This document shows, piece after piece, positions 46,289 to 55,124 of a stretch of DNA of 64,000 nucleotides. Positions within the stretch are counted from its first letter, which is position 1. Every line of letters begins with the position of its first letter. The notes below the pieces were generated by a model. That model saw only the letters and a list, made by a program, of their open reading frames with translations, made no database searches and had not been told where the DNA came from. This DNA is from Alphaproteobacteria bacterium (GTDB lineage Bacteria > Pseudomonadota > Alphaproteobacteria > UBA8366): contig JAJFJD010000001.1 of assembly GCA_021774335.1 (NCBI GenBank), positions 124,001 to 188,000 on the forward strand, given 5' to 3'. Made by a program: the position numbers and the translations under genes.

Positions 46289-47542
46289 CTAACGGCGGCG
46301 ATAGAGGCTCAGGCGGGATTTCTTCTTGGCTCCTTTGCGATAGGTCTTCCGTTTCGTGAAGGTGCGCTTAAAGAATTTGCCGACTGACAATTTGCGGCCC
46401 TTGCGTTTGGAGGTCCGACTCACTCCATAATCGTGGGTGCGGCGGTAGGTCCGTTTAGCGCTATACCGCGTCGGTTTTTTGGAATACCGCTTTGCCTTCC
46501 TGGAATACCGCGTCGATTTTTTCCGATAGGTCTTCTTTGACCGGCTAAGGCCCAGCGACCGTCCGAGACCCGATACCGCGCTTCCCACATTACGGGCCAT
46601 CTTCTTGGGATTGGTGATCGTGCGGGCAGCCGTGCCGACCATTCGGACACCGCCCCGCGCCGCTTTGTTGATGCGCCTCGGTGCGCTCTTGGGATCGGTC
46701 ACGATCCCGCCGGCAAACATCGCTGCGTCGACCGCGTCCGGCGGACGGACGCCGAGCGCCGCGCCGGTAACCATGCCGACCGCCCCACCGGCCATTGCGC
46801 CGCGCGCCGTGCGGCCGAGCCGAGCGGTTCGCGCCGTTGCTTTGGCCATCTTCCGGGATTTATTCGCGCGGCGCATTTTGCTGGCATTTTTTGCCGTCCT
46901 TGCATTCCGCGTCGCGGGCCGTGCGGCGGGCCGGCGTTTCGCCAAGGTCTTCGTGCTGGTCTTGGTCCGCTTATTGCCGGACGCCTTCTTCAGCGCTCGA
47001 ATGTTCTTGCGGCGCTTGAGTTCCGCTGCCCGGCGCTTATTAAATGCGTCACCCTGGGCCCGCTGCTTCTGAAGGTCTCGGGCGAGATCAGGATTCCGTT
47101 TACGCAAGGCCTGTAACCGGCGCTGCGCCTTGGCTTGCCGCCGGGCTTCGACCCTGCCGGTCCGCTGTTGCTTCGCCGCCAGATCAGCGCGCGCTTTTGC
47201 GACCGCCTTACGATGTTGCCCCGCCTCGGTCGAACCCAACGATTTGTAATAGTTTCGATTGAAGCTCTTGCGGCCCGCCGCGTCCTTGATCTGTGCCGGG
47301 GTCCGGGGAGGAACCACGATGCCGAGGCTCCGGGCGATTTTTGCGCGTTCCGACATGGCGCCCAACGCCGCGCCGCCCGCCGCACCCGTGGCACCGCCCA
47401 CGACACCGCCGAAGACGCGGTCTTCGGTCGTCGGCTCGTCGGCAATCGCCGTGCCCGTGCTCATCATTACCGTGACTACAGCGATCCAGCCGAACCGGCC
47501 AAATACACTCGTTTTTCCGGATTTCCCGAAATGCTTTTCCAT
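46289..47542 (-). CDS. Exported, extremely basic Lys/Arg/Tyr-rich protein
   Basis: This 417-residue protein has a signal peptide (residues 1-35, ending TGTAIADEP) and two glycine-zipper-like membrane segments (GGVVGGATGAAGGAALGAM near 45-63 and GAMAGGAVGMVTGAALG near 248-264). Between and after them are long Lys/Arg-rich regions. The C-terminal 100 residues repeat a short K-x-T-R/Y-Y-R/S-K/R pattern (STRYSRKAKRYSKKPTRYSA). Such a charge would bind anionic polymers. No family was recognised. It lies between the haem-kinase gene (convergent) and the ECF sigma gene (divergent). Confidence 0.75.
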   Translation of the reverse strand: MEKHFGKSGKTSVFGRFGWIAVVTVMMSTGTAIADEPTTEDRVFGGVVGGATGAAGGAALGAMSERAKIARSLGIVVPPRTPAQIKDAAGRKSFNRNYYKSLGSTEAGQHRKAVAKARADLAAKQQRTGRVEARRQAKAQRRLQALRKRNPDLARDLQKQRAQGDAFNKRRAAELKRRKNIRALKKASGNKRTKTSTKTLAKRRPAARPATRNARTAKNASKMRRANKSRKMAKATARTARLGRTARGAMAGGAVGMVTGAALGVRPPDAVDAAMFAGGIVTDPKSAPRRINKAARGGVRMVGTAARTITNPKKMARNVGSAVSGLGRSLGLSRSKKTYRKKSTRYSRKAKRYSKKPTRYSAKRTYRRTHDYGVSRTSKRKGRKLSVGKFFKRTFTKRKTYRKGAKKKSRLSLYRRR

Positions 47543-47868
47543 AGCGTTTCCTCCTTTTGTCCGCCTGAACCGGGCGGTTGGCTGATCGGCACGGCGTCGC
47601 CGGCACCGTCTCCTACCCCTACAAGCGACGCAGGACCGGAAATCCCCTCAAAAAAGTTCGAATTTTCGGTCAGAACGGCAAAGTTTTTCTATCTCGTTGA
47701 TTCAACTGAGGAAAATTATCCACACACTGCCAACCCGGCACCATGACCGGCCACGTGTTAACGACAATGAAGGGGAAACAGCCGAAAACAGGACGGATAC
47801 AGCCCTAATCGGGTAGGATTCATGTCTTGGCGGCACCGGCCGCCCGGAACAACTCGGAGACCGAAGCG
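47543..47868. other. Divergent intergenic region, basic protein / ECF sigma gene
   Basis: About 325 bases hold the two divergent promoters. A relatively AT-rich block lies around 47650-47720. No clear -35/-10 pair, repeat or small gene could be assigned by eye. The last codons before GTG 47869 are open in the sigma frame back to TTG 47827. Confidence 0.5.
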
Positions 47869-48435
47869 GTGGCCGATTTCCCGGTAACCCAACTTCTCGT
47901 GGACTGGCGCGGCGGCCGTCAAACGGCGCTCGAAGAGCTGATGCCGATGGTCTATGACGAGTTACGCCGGATCGCGGCCAGCCAGATGCGCCGCGAGAAT
48001 ACCGGCCACACGCTGCAGCCTACCGCCTTGGTGAACGAGGCCTATCTGAAGCTTGTCGATGCCGAGGTGGATTGGAACAACCGGGTCCATTTCTTCGCGG
48101 TTGCCGCCCGGATCATGCGCCGCATGCTGGTCGATCACGCGAAGTCCAAGAGCCGCGCCAAGCGCGGTGGCGGCGCGGCAAACGTGACGCTGAACGAGGA
48201 ACGCGTCGGCGCACCGGAACCAGCGATCGATGTCCTGGAATTGGACCTCGCCATGCAGAAGCTCGAAGCGTTCGACGCGCGGAAAAGCAAAATTGTCGAA
48301 CTGCACTTTTTCGGCGGTCTCAACTATGACGAAACCGCAGAGGCTTTAGACATTTCCGCCGCCACCGTGCACCGCGACCTGCGTCTTGCAAAAGCATGGC
48401 TGCATCGCGAGATCGGTCAGCCGGCCCCTGCGTAA
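47869..48435 (+). CDS. ECF-type RNA polymerase sigma factor (PF07638-like, kinase-associated group)
   Basis: This is a sigma factor of about 188 residues with region 2 (about 15-85, with LMPMVYDELRRIAASQMRRE and RVHFFAVAARIMRRMLVDHA) and region 4 (about 120-180, with IVELHFFGGLNYDETAEALD and ISAATVHRDLRLAKAWL). This type is common next to Hanks-type kinases, as here. No anti-sigma gene is visible, so the haem-kinase may control it by phosphorylation, which is inference. GTG 47869 has GGAGA eight bases upstream. TTG 47827 is the longest alternative. Confidence 0.85.
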   Translation: MADFPVTQLLVDWRGGRQTALEELMPMVYDELRRIAASQMRRENTGHTLQPTALVNEAYLKLVDAEVDWNNRVHFFAVAARIMRRMLVDHAKSKSRAKRGGGAANVTLNEERVGAPEPAIDVLELDLAMQKLEAFDARKSKIVELHFFGGLNYDETAEALDISAATVHRDLRLAKAWLHREIGQPAPA

Positions 48436-48669
48436 GCGCAACATCGGAAAATCGACTACGCTTCCCACAGGTAATAATTGAAAATATATATGTTCACTCG
48501 GAATTCGGGTTTGGAATTTCGCCTATAAATCTAAAGAAGCAATCATATACAATGCCGCAACCGATCGAACCGACCTTTTTGCCTCCTCGGCAAATGGCTC
48601 CGATACCGACGAAATCACAGTTGTCTCACCACTAACGGGACAAACAAGAAACTCTGGGGGGAGACACTG

Positions 48670-49359
48670 ATGACTTTGCCATTACATTCGTTTCCGAAGA
48701 TCCGACTATTTCAATTGGGCTGCCTCGTCGCCACCGGGTTGGTGGCCGGTTGCGCGTCGATCGACGTCAAGTCGAGCTACAAACCGCCGCAACAACCGAC
48801 CGTCAACAGTTCGATCAGCGTCAACAAGCCCTTCGATCAGGCCTGGAACGACTTCGTCCGAAACCTTGCGACGAGCTTCTTCACGGTCAACACGATTTCG
48901 AAGGAGTCGCGCCTTATCAACATTTCGCTGAACAAGGGCCGCTCCAACAACTTCCTCGACTGCGGCAAGGTCAGCTACAAGATCAACGACAAGGACTGGA
49001 CCTTCAACCCGGCGCGGAAATCTACCTTCAAAGACGGCGGCTTCCGCAGCGAGACAATCGTCGAACACAAGGTCACCGGACGCCGGGGTCGGATGAACAT
49101 CTTCGTCGCCCCGAAGGGTGCAGTGACGGTGTTCGAAATCAACACCGCCTATGCGATCGATATGCGGCAAACTGGTCAATCCTCGGTGCGCAACCTACTC
49201 GGTCAGGTGATCGACCGGGACTATCTTCCGGAGTCGCAGGCATCCTTCGAATTCACGACGAAGATTCCCGACACCCAACCCCTTCGGGGCGTCGACATAA
49301 CCTGTCAGGCCACGGGCGAATGGGAACAGCTCATTCTCGATCTCGTGCGCGGCGGCTAG
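48670..49359 (+). CDS. Putative lipoprotein, hypothetical
   Basis: This 229-residue protein has a signal peptide with lipobox LVAGC (Cys28) and a very purine-rich ribosome site (GGGGGGAGA) before the ATG. Mature residues show an alternating beta pattern, with ISVNKPFDQAWNDFVRNLAT near 48-67, the sort of start seen in small-molecule-binding helix-grip or SRPBCC-like domains. Two further Cys may form a disulfide. It follows the sigma factor gene by 234 bases and may be a target of it. No named family recognised. Confidence 0.7.
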   Translation: MTLPLHSFPKIRLFQLGCLVATGLVAGCASIDVKSSYKPPQQPTVNSSISVNKPFDQAWNDFVRNLATSFFTVNTISKESRLINISLNKGRSNNFLDCGKVSYKINDKDWTFNPARKSTFKDGGFRSETIVEHKVTGRRGRMNIFVAPKGAVTVFEINTAYAIDMRQTGQSSVRNLLGQVIDRDYLPESQASFEFTTKIPDTQPLRGVDITCQATGEWEQLILDLVRGG

Positions 49360-49480
49360 CGCATAGGGGCTCGGCACGTCGAACAATACAACGGCGACGA
49401 CGACCCAGCGGCCTAGCCTATGCCTAGGAAAACCGGCACACTCCGCCGGTGGTTTCATTGGCAGCATAGGCTCAAAGGAT

Positions 49481-50089
49481 ATGGTAGGCCGGTCCTCCTC
49501 TCCCATGCTGCGGGCGCGCACTGGAAACGCCGGCGCCTCGCCCGTCTCGGCCAAAAAGCAGCTCGAAAGGCTCGATCGAGCCTACGGCCTGCGCCATTTC
49601 GGCCTTGTCCCTGACGATCCCATCGAGAACGACGTTGCGGACGTCTACGCGAATGCGCTCGGAATCCTGACACGCCTCGCGGAGAACCGCATCCAACGCG
49701 GCCTCTATCGCCGGCATGTGCAAAAGCCCGAGGACCTGAGCTTCAAACCGACCAAACAAGCCGGCGGTTGGCTCGCACGGTTCGTCCGCCAGGACACCTA
49801 TGTCCGCTGCCACTACGACTGCATGCAAGCGGACTTCGAGGATAACGGGATACTGCTGTGGGCGCTGCACACGGCTGTCGAGGCCGGCATCGATGATGTC
49901 GGCTTGGCCACACGCGTACGCCGCTGCTGCCGTACGCTTGCCAGCGACATGCCCTTGACGCCCGAAAACGTACAGTCTGGTATTTCCTTATTTCACAGAA
50001 GCTTGCCGGAAACGAGCCGCCCGGTCCACGGACTATGCCGGCTCATACTCGATTATCGGTCCGCGCAGTCCGCCGCCACAATGGTCTGA
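49481..50089 (+). pseudogene. McrC-like fragment (5-methylcytosine restriction subunit remnant)
   Basis: The 202-residue frame resembles the middle of McrC-family proteins. It contains ANALGILTRLAENRIQRGLY, the VRCHYDCMQADFEDNGILLW stretch (family: r-c-x-x-d-e-x-x-x-D-x-x-x-N-x-i-l), a helical core with RVRRCCRTLA and SRPVHGLCRLIL. It then stops about where the PD-(D/E)xK nuclease domain should begin. No McrB GTPase gene is adjacent. I read it as a decayed or truncated orphan. The start is uncertain and the family call is from memory of the motif pattern. Confidence 0.45.
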
Positions 50090-50245
50090 GCGTTCTCTGG
50101 TCTTTGGCACTTTTGAAAGGACCATCTACTCTGTATCTGTGAAGTTCGTGGCTGTCGTCGAGACAGCCGCCGATCCGACCCTTGATCCAATGCGGGTGCG
50201 CCCACTGCCATGTGCGGGCTAACAACCGCCATGCAGTGAGGCACA

Positions 50246-50986
50246 ATGGGACTGAACGAGCTGCTCATTCTGGCGGGCGCGCTGGCGGGCGGCTTCGTAT
50301 CCGGTCTCGCGGGTTTCGGCACGGGTCTAACAGCACTCCCGTTCTGGCTTTCCGCCGTGCCACCCATAGTGGCCGCGCCCATCGTCGTGATCTGTTCGAT
50401 CGTCGCCCAAGCGCAGACAATCCCCGTCGTTTGGCACGCCATCGTTTGGCGCAACATTCTGCCGTACATTCTTGGCGGATTGATCGGCGTACCGATCGGA
50501 ACGCTCCTCCTCGCGCATATTTCATTGCAGGGTTTCAAGCTGGTCATCGGCTGCTTTCTGGTCGTGTTCAGCAGCTTCATGCTGTTGCGCCGGTCGGCGC
50601 CGAAGATAACGTGGGGCGGCAACGCCGCGAACGGCGTCGTCGGGTTCGCCGGCGGAATCCTGGGCGGTCTTGCGGGATTATCGGGGCCCATCCCGACGAT
50701 CTGGGCGAGCCTGAAGGACTGGGGTAAGGACCAAAAACGAAGCGTCTTCCAGGCCTTCAATCTGCCGATCCTGATCCTTGCCGCGGCGACCCAGGCGTAT
50801 GGCGGGTTCATGACCCTTGAGGTCGGCCGCCTCGTCTTGATCGCCTTGCCGGGCACGCTGCTGGGCGCATGGCTGGGGCGAAGAACCTACGAGAAGGTCG
50901 GAACCGACCGCTTCAATCAAATCATCCTGCTCCTGCTGTTCCTATCGGGTGCCTCGACCATCGTCTCAACAGTATTGATCGATTGA
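50246..50986 (+). CDS. TauE/SafE family sulfite exporter-like permease
   Basis: This 246-residue membrane protein has eight helices in two related halves. It has the family opening LAGALAGGFVSGLAGFGTGL (residues 9-28) and the matching second-half GVVGFAGGILGGLAGLSGPI (about 131-150). TauE/SafE proteins export sulfite, sulfoacetate or related organosulfur anions. Two genes downstream of it a sulfatase would release sulfate, but operon linkage is not evident. Confidence 0.92.
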   Translation: MGLNELLILAGALAGGFVSGLAGFGTGLTALPFWLSAVPPIVAAPIVVICSIVAQAQTIPVVWHAIVWRNILPYILGGLIGVPIGTLLLAHISLQGFKLVIGCFLVVFSSFMLLRRSAPKITWGGNAANGVVGFAGGILGGLAGLSGPIPTIWASLKDWGKDQKRSVFQAFNLPILILAAATQAYGGFMTLEVGRLVLIALPGTLLGAWLGRRTYEKVGTDRFNQIILLLLFLSGASTIVSTVLID

Positions 50987-51055
50987 TATGGCGGTGCGCC
51001 GAGCTCATGATAATCTCGATAGAGATGTTGATGATCTCCATCATCGTCGCCATAT
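50986..51055. ncRNA. Candidate structured element, three-way-junction shape
   Basis: ATATGGCG (50986-50993) pairs with CGCCATAT (51048-51055), enclosing ATCTC-GATA-GAGAT (51013-51026) and GATGAT-CTCC-ATCATC (51030-51045). It lies directly after the tauE stop. It could be a complex 3' end. Short stems can arise by chance. Confidence 0.25.
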
Positions 51056-51314
51056 CCGTTCGATTAGAACAGAACGAAGAAAAGGCATTTTATGATTGTC
51101 GTTGTTCTCCACATGGCTGGCGGAGACCGGATAGCCGCGTAATCCTCTGTTTCGGCGACGAATGATTCATCGCCGCCGCTAACGCCGGTTCTAGCCGCGT
51201 TCTCTCGACCCAGCCGTTCACCGCGCCCTTTTGCCACGCACAAAAGGTGCCGTGATCACGACCTATTGTTGCCGTGCGGACCACCGCAGCGGAACCCAAG
51301 CTGGTGCGAGACAA
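50987..51314. other. Intergenic region between the TauE and rsgA genes
   Basis: About 328 bases without a supported gene. The first 70 bases can fold as a closing stem around two hairpins (see 50986-51055). An open frame from 50869 to 51165 overlaps tauE out of frame and is rejected. The remainder shows nothing recognisable. Confidence 0.5.
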
Positions 51315-52376
51315 ATGACATTCAACACATCCGATCTGACCGATTTTGGCTGGAATGCCTTTTTCCATTCCCAACTCGAATTCGACGACTTGCAAACCAC
51401 GATCCCCGTCCGGGTCATGGCCGTTCATCGGGGCGCCCTGACCGTGGCTGGCCCTGGCCTCGACATGCAGATGCCGCCCCTCACGCCGACCGCAGGCGAT
51501 GAGGAATCTGTCGCGACCGTCGGCGATTGGCTGCTGCTCGATCACGAGACAAATCGCCCGCTGCGGCTGCTGCAGCGCAAGAGCCTGTTCAAACGCCAAG
51601 CCCCCGGCACCGCCAGAAGGCTGCAGCTCATCGCGGCCAATGTGGACACGCTGTTCATCGTTTCATCCTGCAATGCGGATTTCAGCGCGGCGCGGCTGGA
51701 ACGCTACCTGGCCCTGGCGCGCGAAGCCGACGTTACACCGGTGATCGTGCTCACCAAGGCCGACCAGACCGACACACCCGAAGAGTTCGTCCGCACTGCG
51801 TCGAAACTACTGCCGGGCGTGTTGGTCGAAGCGGTGGACGCCCGTGATGCAAACAGCGCCGCCTGCCTCACCGCTTGGTGCGGGAGCGGGCAGACCGTGG
51901 CCTTGCTCGGCTCCTCCGGCGTCGGCAAGTCCACGCTGGCCAACACGCTCACCGGCACCAGCAAGATCAAAACGCAGGGCATTCGGGAAGACGACGCCAA
52001 AGGGCGGCATACGACCACCGCCCGGGCGCTCCACCGGCTTCCGACCAACGGATGGCTGCTGGACACACCGGGCATACGGGAACTGCAACTGACCGATGCC
52101 AAGTCAGGCCTAGAGGATGTGTTCGCCGATATCGTCGCGTTGACGGAGACCTGCCGGTTTTCCGACTGCGGTCACGAGACCGAGCCGGGCTGCGCCGTCC
52201 GGACGGCAATTGAGGCGGGTACGCTTGAAGTCAACCGCCTGAAACGCTGGCGCAAGCTGGTTGCCGAAGACGCCCGCAACACCGAAAGCCTCGCCGACCG
52301 CCACGCCCGTGAGCGGACCTTCGGCAAGATGGTCAAGGGCATCGTTAAATCCAAACGAGAGCAGCGAAAGGATTGA
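51315..52376 (+). CDS. rsgA: Ribosome small subunit-dependent GTPase A
   Basis: RsgA is a circularly permuted GTPase that checks late 30S subunit maturation. The 353-residue protein has an OB domain (to about 105), then the permuted GTPase with NVDTLFIVSS, VLTKAD (G4) before GSSGVGKST (G1) and DTPGIREL (G3), and a C-terminal zinc site CRFSDCGHETEPGC. The start ATG at 51315 gives the expected N-terminus. A longer frame back to 51231 has no ribosome site. The N-terminal half resembles the YjeQ/RsgA subgroup with a short leader. Confidence 0.95.
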   Translation: MTFNTSDLTDFGWNAFFHSQLEFDDLQTTIPVRVMAVHRGALTVAGPGLDMQMPPLTPTAGDEESVATVGDWLLLDHETNRPLRLLQRKSLFKRQAPGTARRLQLIAANVDTLFIVSSCNADFSAARLERYLALAREADVTPVIVLTKADQTDTPEEFVRTASKLLPGVLVEAVDARDANSAACLTAWCGSGQTVALLGSSGVGKSTLANTLTGTSKIKTQGIREDDAKGRHTTTARALHRLPTNGWLLDTPGIRELQLTDAKSGLEDVFADIVALTETCRFSDCGHETEPGCAVRTAIEAGTLEVNRLKRWRKLVAEDARNTESLADRHARERTFGKMVKGIVKSKREQRKD

Positions 52377-52392
52377 ACCCGCGTTTGACAGC

Positions 52393-52419
52393 CCGGCGCC
52401 GCTCGAAAGAGCGGGCCGG
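52393..52419. terminator. Hairpin between convergent rsgA and ridA-like genes
   Basis: CCGCTC-GAAA-GAGCGG forms a six-base-pair stem with a GNRA loop, extended by CCGG/CCGG across a small internal loop. It sits midway between the two convergent stop codons. No T-run. Confidence 0.5.
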
Positions 52420-52437
52420 ACATCGACGGGTAAACTT

Positions 52438-52836
52438 TCAGGCCGCCAACGGCTTGTAGGCAATCGCCTCCAGTTCCAGACGCGCGCCGGGGAGGAGCAG
52501 GTCACAGCGCACGGCGGAGCGGGCCGGCATCGCGCCCGTGAAGAAACTTGCATAGGTTTCGTTGAACGCGACGAAGTCTTCCCGGTCCGTGAGCCAGGCG
52601 GTCACCTTGACGACATCCTCAAGGGAACAGTCTGCTTCTGCCAACATGGCGGTCAGGCGCTGCATGACATTCGCGGTCTGCGCCGCGATCGATCCGGTGA
52701 CGATCTGACCGTCCGCCGACTTCGACATGAGTCCCGAAACGAAAACGAAGTCGCCCGCCCGCACGGCATGGGTCAGCGGGTTGCGCTGTCCGTCGGGCAA
52801 CGTCGCCGTAGGGCCGAAGTGTCGGATCGCCGTCAT
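52438..52836 (-). CDS. RidA (YjgF/YER057c/UK114) family protein
   Basis: This 132-residue protein is of the RidA family, whose best known members hydrolyse reactive enamines/imines. Visible are the GDFVFVSGLMSKSADGQIV stretch, the conserved QTANVMQRL, DVVKVTAWLTDREDF and the Arg-containing ARSAVRCDLLLPGARLELEA segment. The C-terminus uses RSAVRCDLLLPGA where RidA proper has R-x-x-V-x-V-x-x-L-P, so it is an Rid subgroup member. It is divergent from the sulfatase by about 115 bases. Confidence 0.88.
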   Translation of the reverse strand: MTAIRHFGPTATLPDGQRNPLTHAVRAGDFVFVSGLMSKSADGQIVTGSIAAQTANVMQRLTAMLAEADCSLEDVVKVTAWLTDREDFVAFNETYASFFTGAMPARSAVRCDLLLPGARLELEAIAYKPLAA

Positions 52837-52950
52837 TCACTGGTTCCTTTTCGGTACGAGGCGTTGATGGGCGCAGCCCGTATTTCATATATGATACATC
52901 GCAGAATACCGATATTGGTTCGAGACACTCTACAAACGGTGACACCCTCG

Positions 52951-54399
52951 ATGGACGCGAAGAATCTCATTATTTTCATGAGCGACGGTCACGATCCGCG
53001 ATATCTCGGATCGGCCGGTCATCCCCTGATGCATACCCCGGCGCTGGACCGGCTTGCCGACCGGGGGACCCGGTTCAGCAATGCCTATACGCCGTGCCCC
53101 ATCTGCGTGCCGGCGCGAGCGTCGTTCGCGACCGGGCGTCATGTCCATCAGACCGGCTGCTGGGACAATGCCCACGCCTATGACGGGGAGATTGCCGGGT
53201 GGGCCCGGCAGGTGCAGCAGGCCGGGTATCCGATCGAGGCGATCGGCAAGATGCATTTCCGCCGCGCGGAGGATCCGCTTGGGTTCGACCGGCAGCACGA
53301 ACCGATGCACATCGTTGACGGCATCGGCATGGTCTGGGGCGCGCTGCGCGACCCCTTCCCCACGCTCGATCCGCCGTTTCGTCTGATCAAGGATGTCGGA
53401 GTCGGGGTCTCGAACTACAATCTTTACGACCGCCGCATCGCGAATACCGCGGCCGAATGGCTGATGGCCAAGGCCGAAGAGGGAGGCGACCCATGGGTCC
53501 TCTATGTCGGGTTCGTCGCACCGCATCCCCCCTTCGTGGTGCCGCGCGAATATCTCGATCTCTATCCGCTCGACAAGGTGCCTTTGCCGAAGGCGCATGA
53601 CGCGCCGGCGGAAAGCCTGCATCCATGGCTCAGGGCGCAGCGGGAATTCATTGCCCAGGACGGCTTCTTCCGCGACGACGATGAACGGCGGCTGGCCTTC
53701 GCGTCTTACATGGCCCTGTTGAGCTTCGTCGACGCGCAGGTCGGCCTCGTACTCGACACGCTACAGGAACTCGGCCTCGAATCCGAAACCCGCGTTCTCT
53801 ACACCAGCGACCATGGCGATTCACCGGGTGCGCGCGGCATATGGGGGAAATTCAATTTCTATGAGGAGTCGGCGAAGGTCCCGATGATCCTGGCAGGCCC
53901 CGGCGTAGAACCCGGCAAGGTTTGCGACACCCCGATAAGCCTGGTCGATATCTACCCGACCGTTCTCGACGCCCTCGATATCGCCCGGTCCAAGAGCGAC
54001 AAGACGTTGGAAAGCAATTCGTTGTTTGAAATTGCCGGCGCACCGGCAGAGCCCGACCGTCTGGTGCTCGGTCAGTATCACGCCTTCGCCTCCCCGTCGG
54101 GAGGTTATATGCTTCGCAAGGGTCGCTACAAATATCATTACTATGTCGGGTATCGTCCGGAGCTTTACGATCTGGAAAACGATCCCGAAGAAACCGTCGA
54201 CCTGGCATCGGATCCCGACCACGAAGGCGTGCTGGCGGAAATGGAAGCGTTGCTGCGGAAGAGGCTCGATCCGGAAGAAGTGGATCGCCGCGCCAAAGCC
54301 GATCAGGACCGCCTCATCGAACGTCACGGCGGGCCGGAGAAGGCGCTGGCTGTCGGTGCTCCCGGCGCTACGCCCGTGCCCGGTTACGGCCACGAATGA
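52951..54399 (+). CDS. Sulfatase / phosphonate monoester hydrolase-like
   Basis: This 482-residue enzyme of the alkaline-phosphatase superfamily has the Cys-type sulfatase motif C-V-P-A-R at residues 52-56 (inside PCPICVPARASFATG), where Cys52 would be converted to formylglycine. Metal ligands appear in NLIIFMSDGHDPRYLG and YTSDHGDSPGARG. The C-terminus has DLENDPEETVDLASDP, typical of sulfatases. No signal peptide is present, so it is cytoplasmic. The start is ATG 52951. It precedes the nitrile hydratase operon by 83 bases, but a shared transcript is uncertain. Confidence 0.92.
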   Translation: MDAKNLIIFMSDGHDPRYLGSAGHPLMHTPALDRLADRGTRFSNAYTPCPICVPARASFATGRHVHQTGCWDNAHAYDGEIAGWARQVQQAGYPIEAIGKMHFRRAEDPLGFDRQHEPMHIVDGIGMVWGALRDPFPTLDPPFRLIKDVGVGVSNYNLYDRRIANTAAEWLMAKAEEGGDPWVLYVGFVAPHPPFVVPREYLDLYPLDKVPLPKAHDAPAESLHPWLRAQREFIAQDGFFRDDDERRLAFASYMALLSFVDAQVGLVLDTLQELGLESETRVLYTSDHGDSPGARGIWGKFNFYEESAKVPMILAGPGVEPGKVCDTPISLVDIYPTVLDALDIARSKSDKTLESNSLFEIAGAPAEPDRLVLGQYHAFASPSGGYMLRKGRYKYHYYVGYRPELYDLENDPEETVDLASDPDHEGVLAEMEALLRKRLDPEEVDRRAKADQDRLIERHGGPEKALAVGAPGATPVPGYGHE

Positions 54400-54482
54400 T
54401 CCTCGTGACACGCATGTACCATCGAAAGATTTGTTGCTAATCTCGAAGTCCAACCAAACCCCCTAATCATCGGGTGATTGTC

Positions 54483-55124
54483 ATGACGAAGCACGACTCA
54501 GACATCGTCGCTGATATTCACGAAGAGCTGCATAGCCACCTGCCGTCCGAACCCGCGCTTCGGGTCAAGGCGCTGGAAAGCCTGCTTGTCGAAAAAGGCA
54601 TGGTCGACTCCGCCGCCGTCGACGCCTGGGTCGAGGTCTACACGGAGGACATCGGGCCCAAGCGCGGCGCCGAGGTGGTCGCGCGCGCCTGGGCCGATCC
54701 GGCATTCAAGGCGCAGCTTCTTGAAAACGGAAGCGAGGCGATCAAGGCCCTCGGGCTCGAACAGAACCATCTGGAGGTCGTGGAGAATACGCCGGATGTC
54801 CACAATGTGGTCGTGTGCACGCTCTGCTCCTGTTATCCGATCTCGGTGCTGGGTATCCCGCCCACCTGGTACAAGATGGCGGCCTACCGGTCCCGCGCCG
54901 TCCGCGACCCGCGCGGCGTGCTGGCGGAATTCGGCGTGCAATTGGCGGATGACACGGAGATTCGGGTCTGGGACAGCACGGCCGAGCTGCGCTATCTGGT
55001 CGTGCCGCAACGGCCGGCGGGAACCGAGGGTTGGGACGAAGAGAAACTCGCCCAACTCGTCACGCGTAATTCCATGATCGGCACCGAACGCGACCTTGCC
55101 GGCCGCATCGGGAAGGTCGCCTGA
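54483..55124 (+). CDS. Nitrile hydratase alpha subunit, cobalt type
   Basis: Nitrile hydratase converts nitriles to amides. The alpha subunit (213 residues from ATG 54483) carries the metal-binding C-T-L-C-S-C (Cys112, Cys115, Cys117, within [10 protein letters not shown]). Thr after the first Cys marks the non-corrin cobalt type, whereas iron enzymes have Ser. The ATG follows GGTGA by about six bases, and an in-frame GTG at 54474 is the alternative. Alpha, beta and activator genes overlap and form one operon. Amide product could feed the amidase at 27.7 kb, but that is inference. Confidence 0.95.
   Translation: MTKHDSDIVADIHEELHSHLPSEPALRVKALESLLVEKGMVDSAAVDAWVEVYTEDIGPKRGAEVVARAWADPAFKAQLLENGSEAIKALGLEQNHLEVVENTPDVHNVVVCTLCSCYPISVLGIPPTWYKMAAYRSRAVRDPRGVLAEFGVQLADDTEIRVWDSTAELRYLVVPQRPAGTEGWDEEKLAQLVTRNSMIGTERDLAGRIGKVA

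Noticed and set aside
50869-51165. 98-codon frame overlapping the tauE end
   Set aside because: It overlaps a well-supported gene out of frame, has no domain, and its second half covers the structured intergenic region.
52261-52950. Extended sulfatase frame back to 52261
   Set aside because: It covers rsgA and the RidA-like gene in the wrong frame. The sulfatase fold begins at MDAKNLIIFMSDG, ATG 52951.
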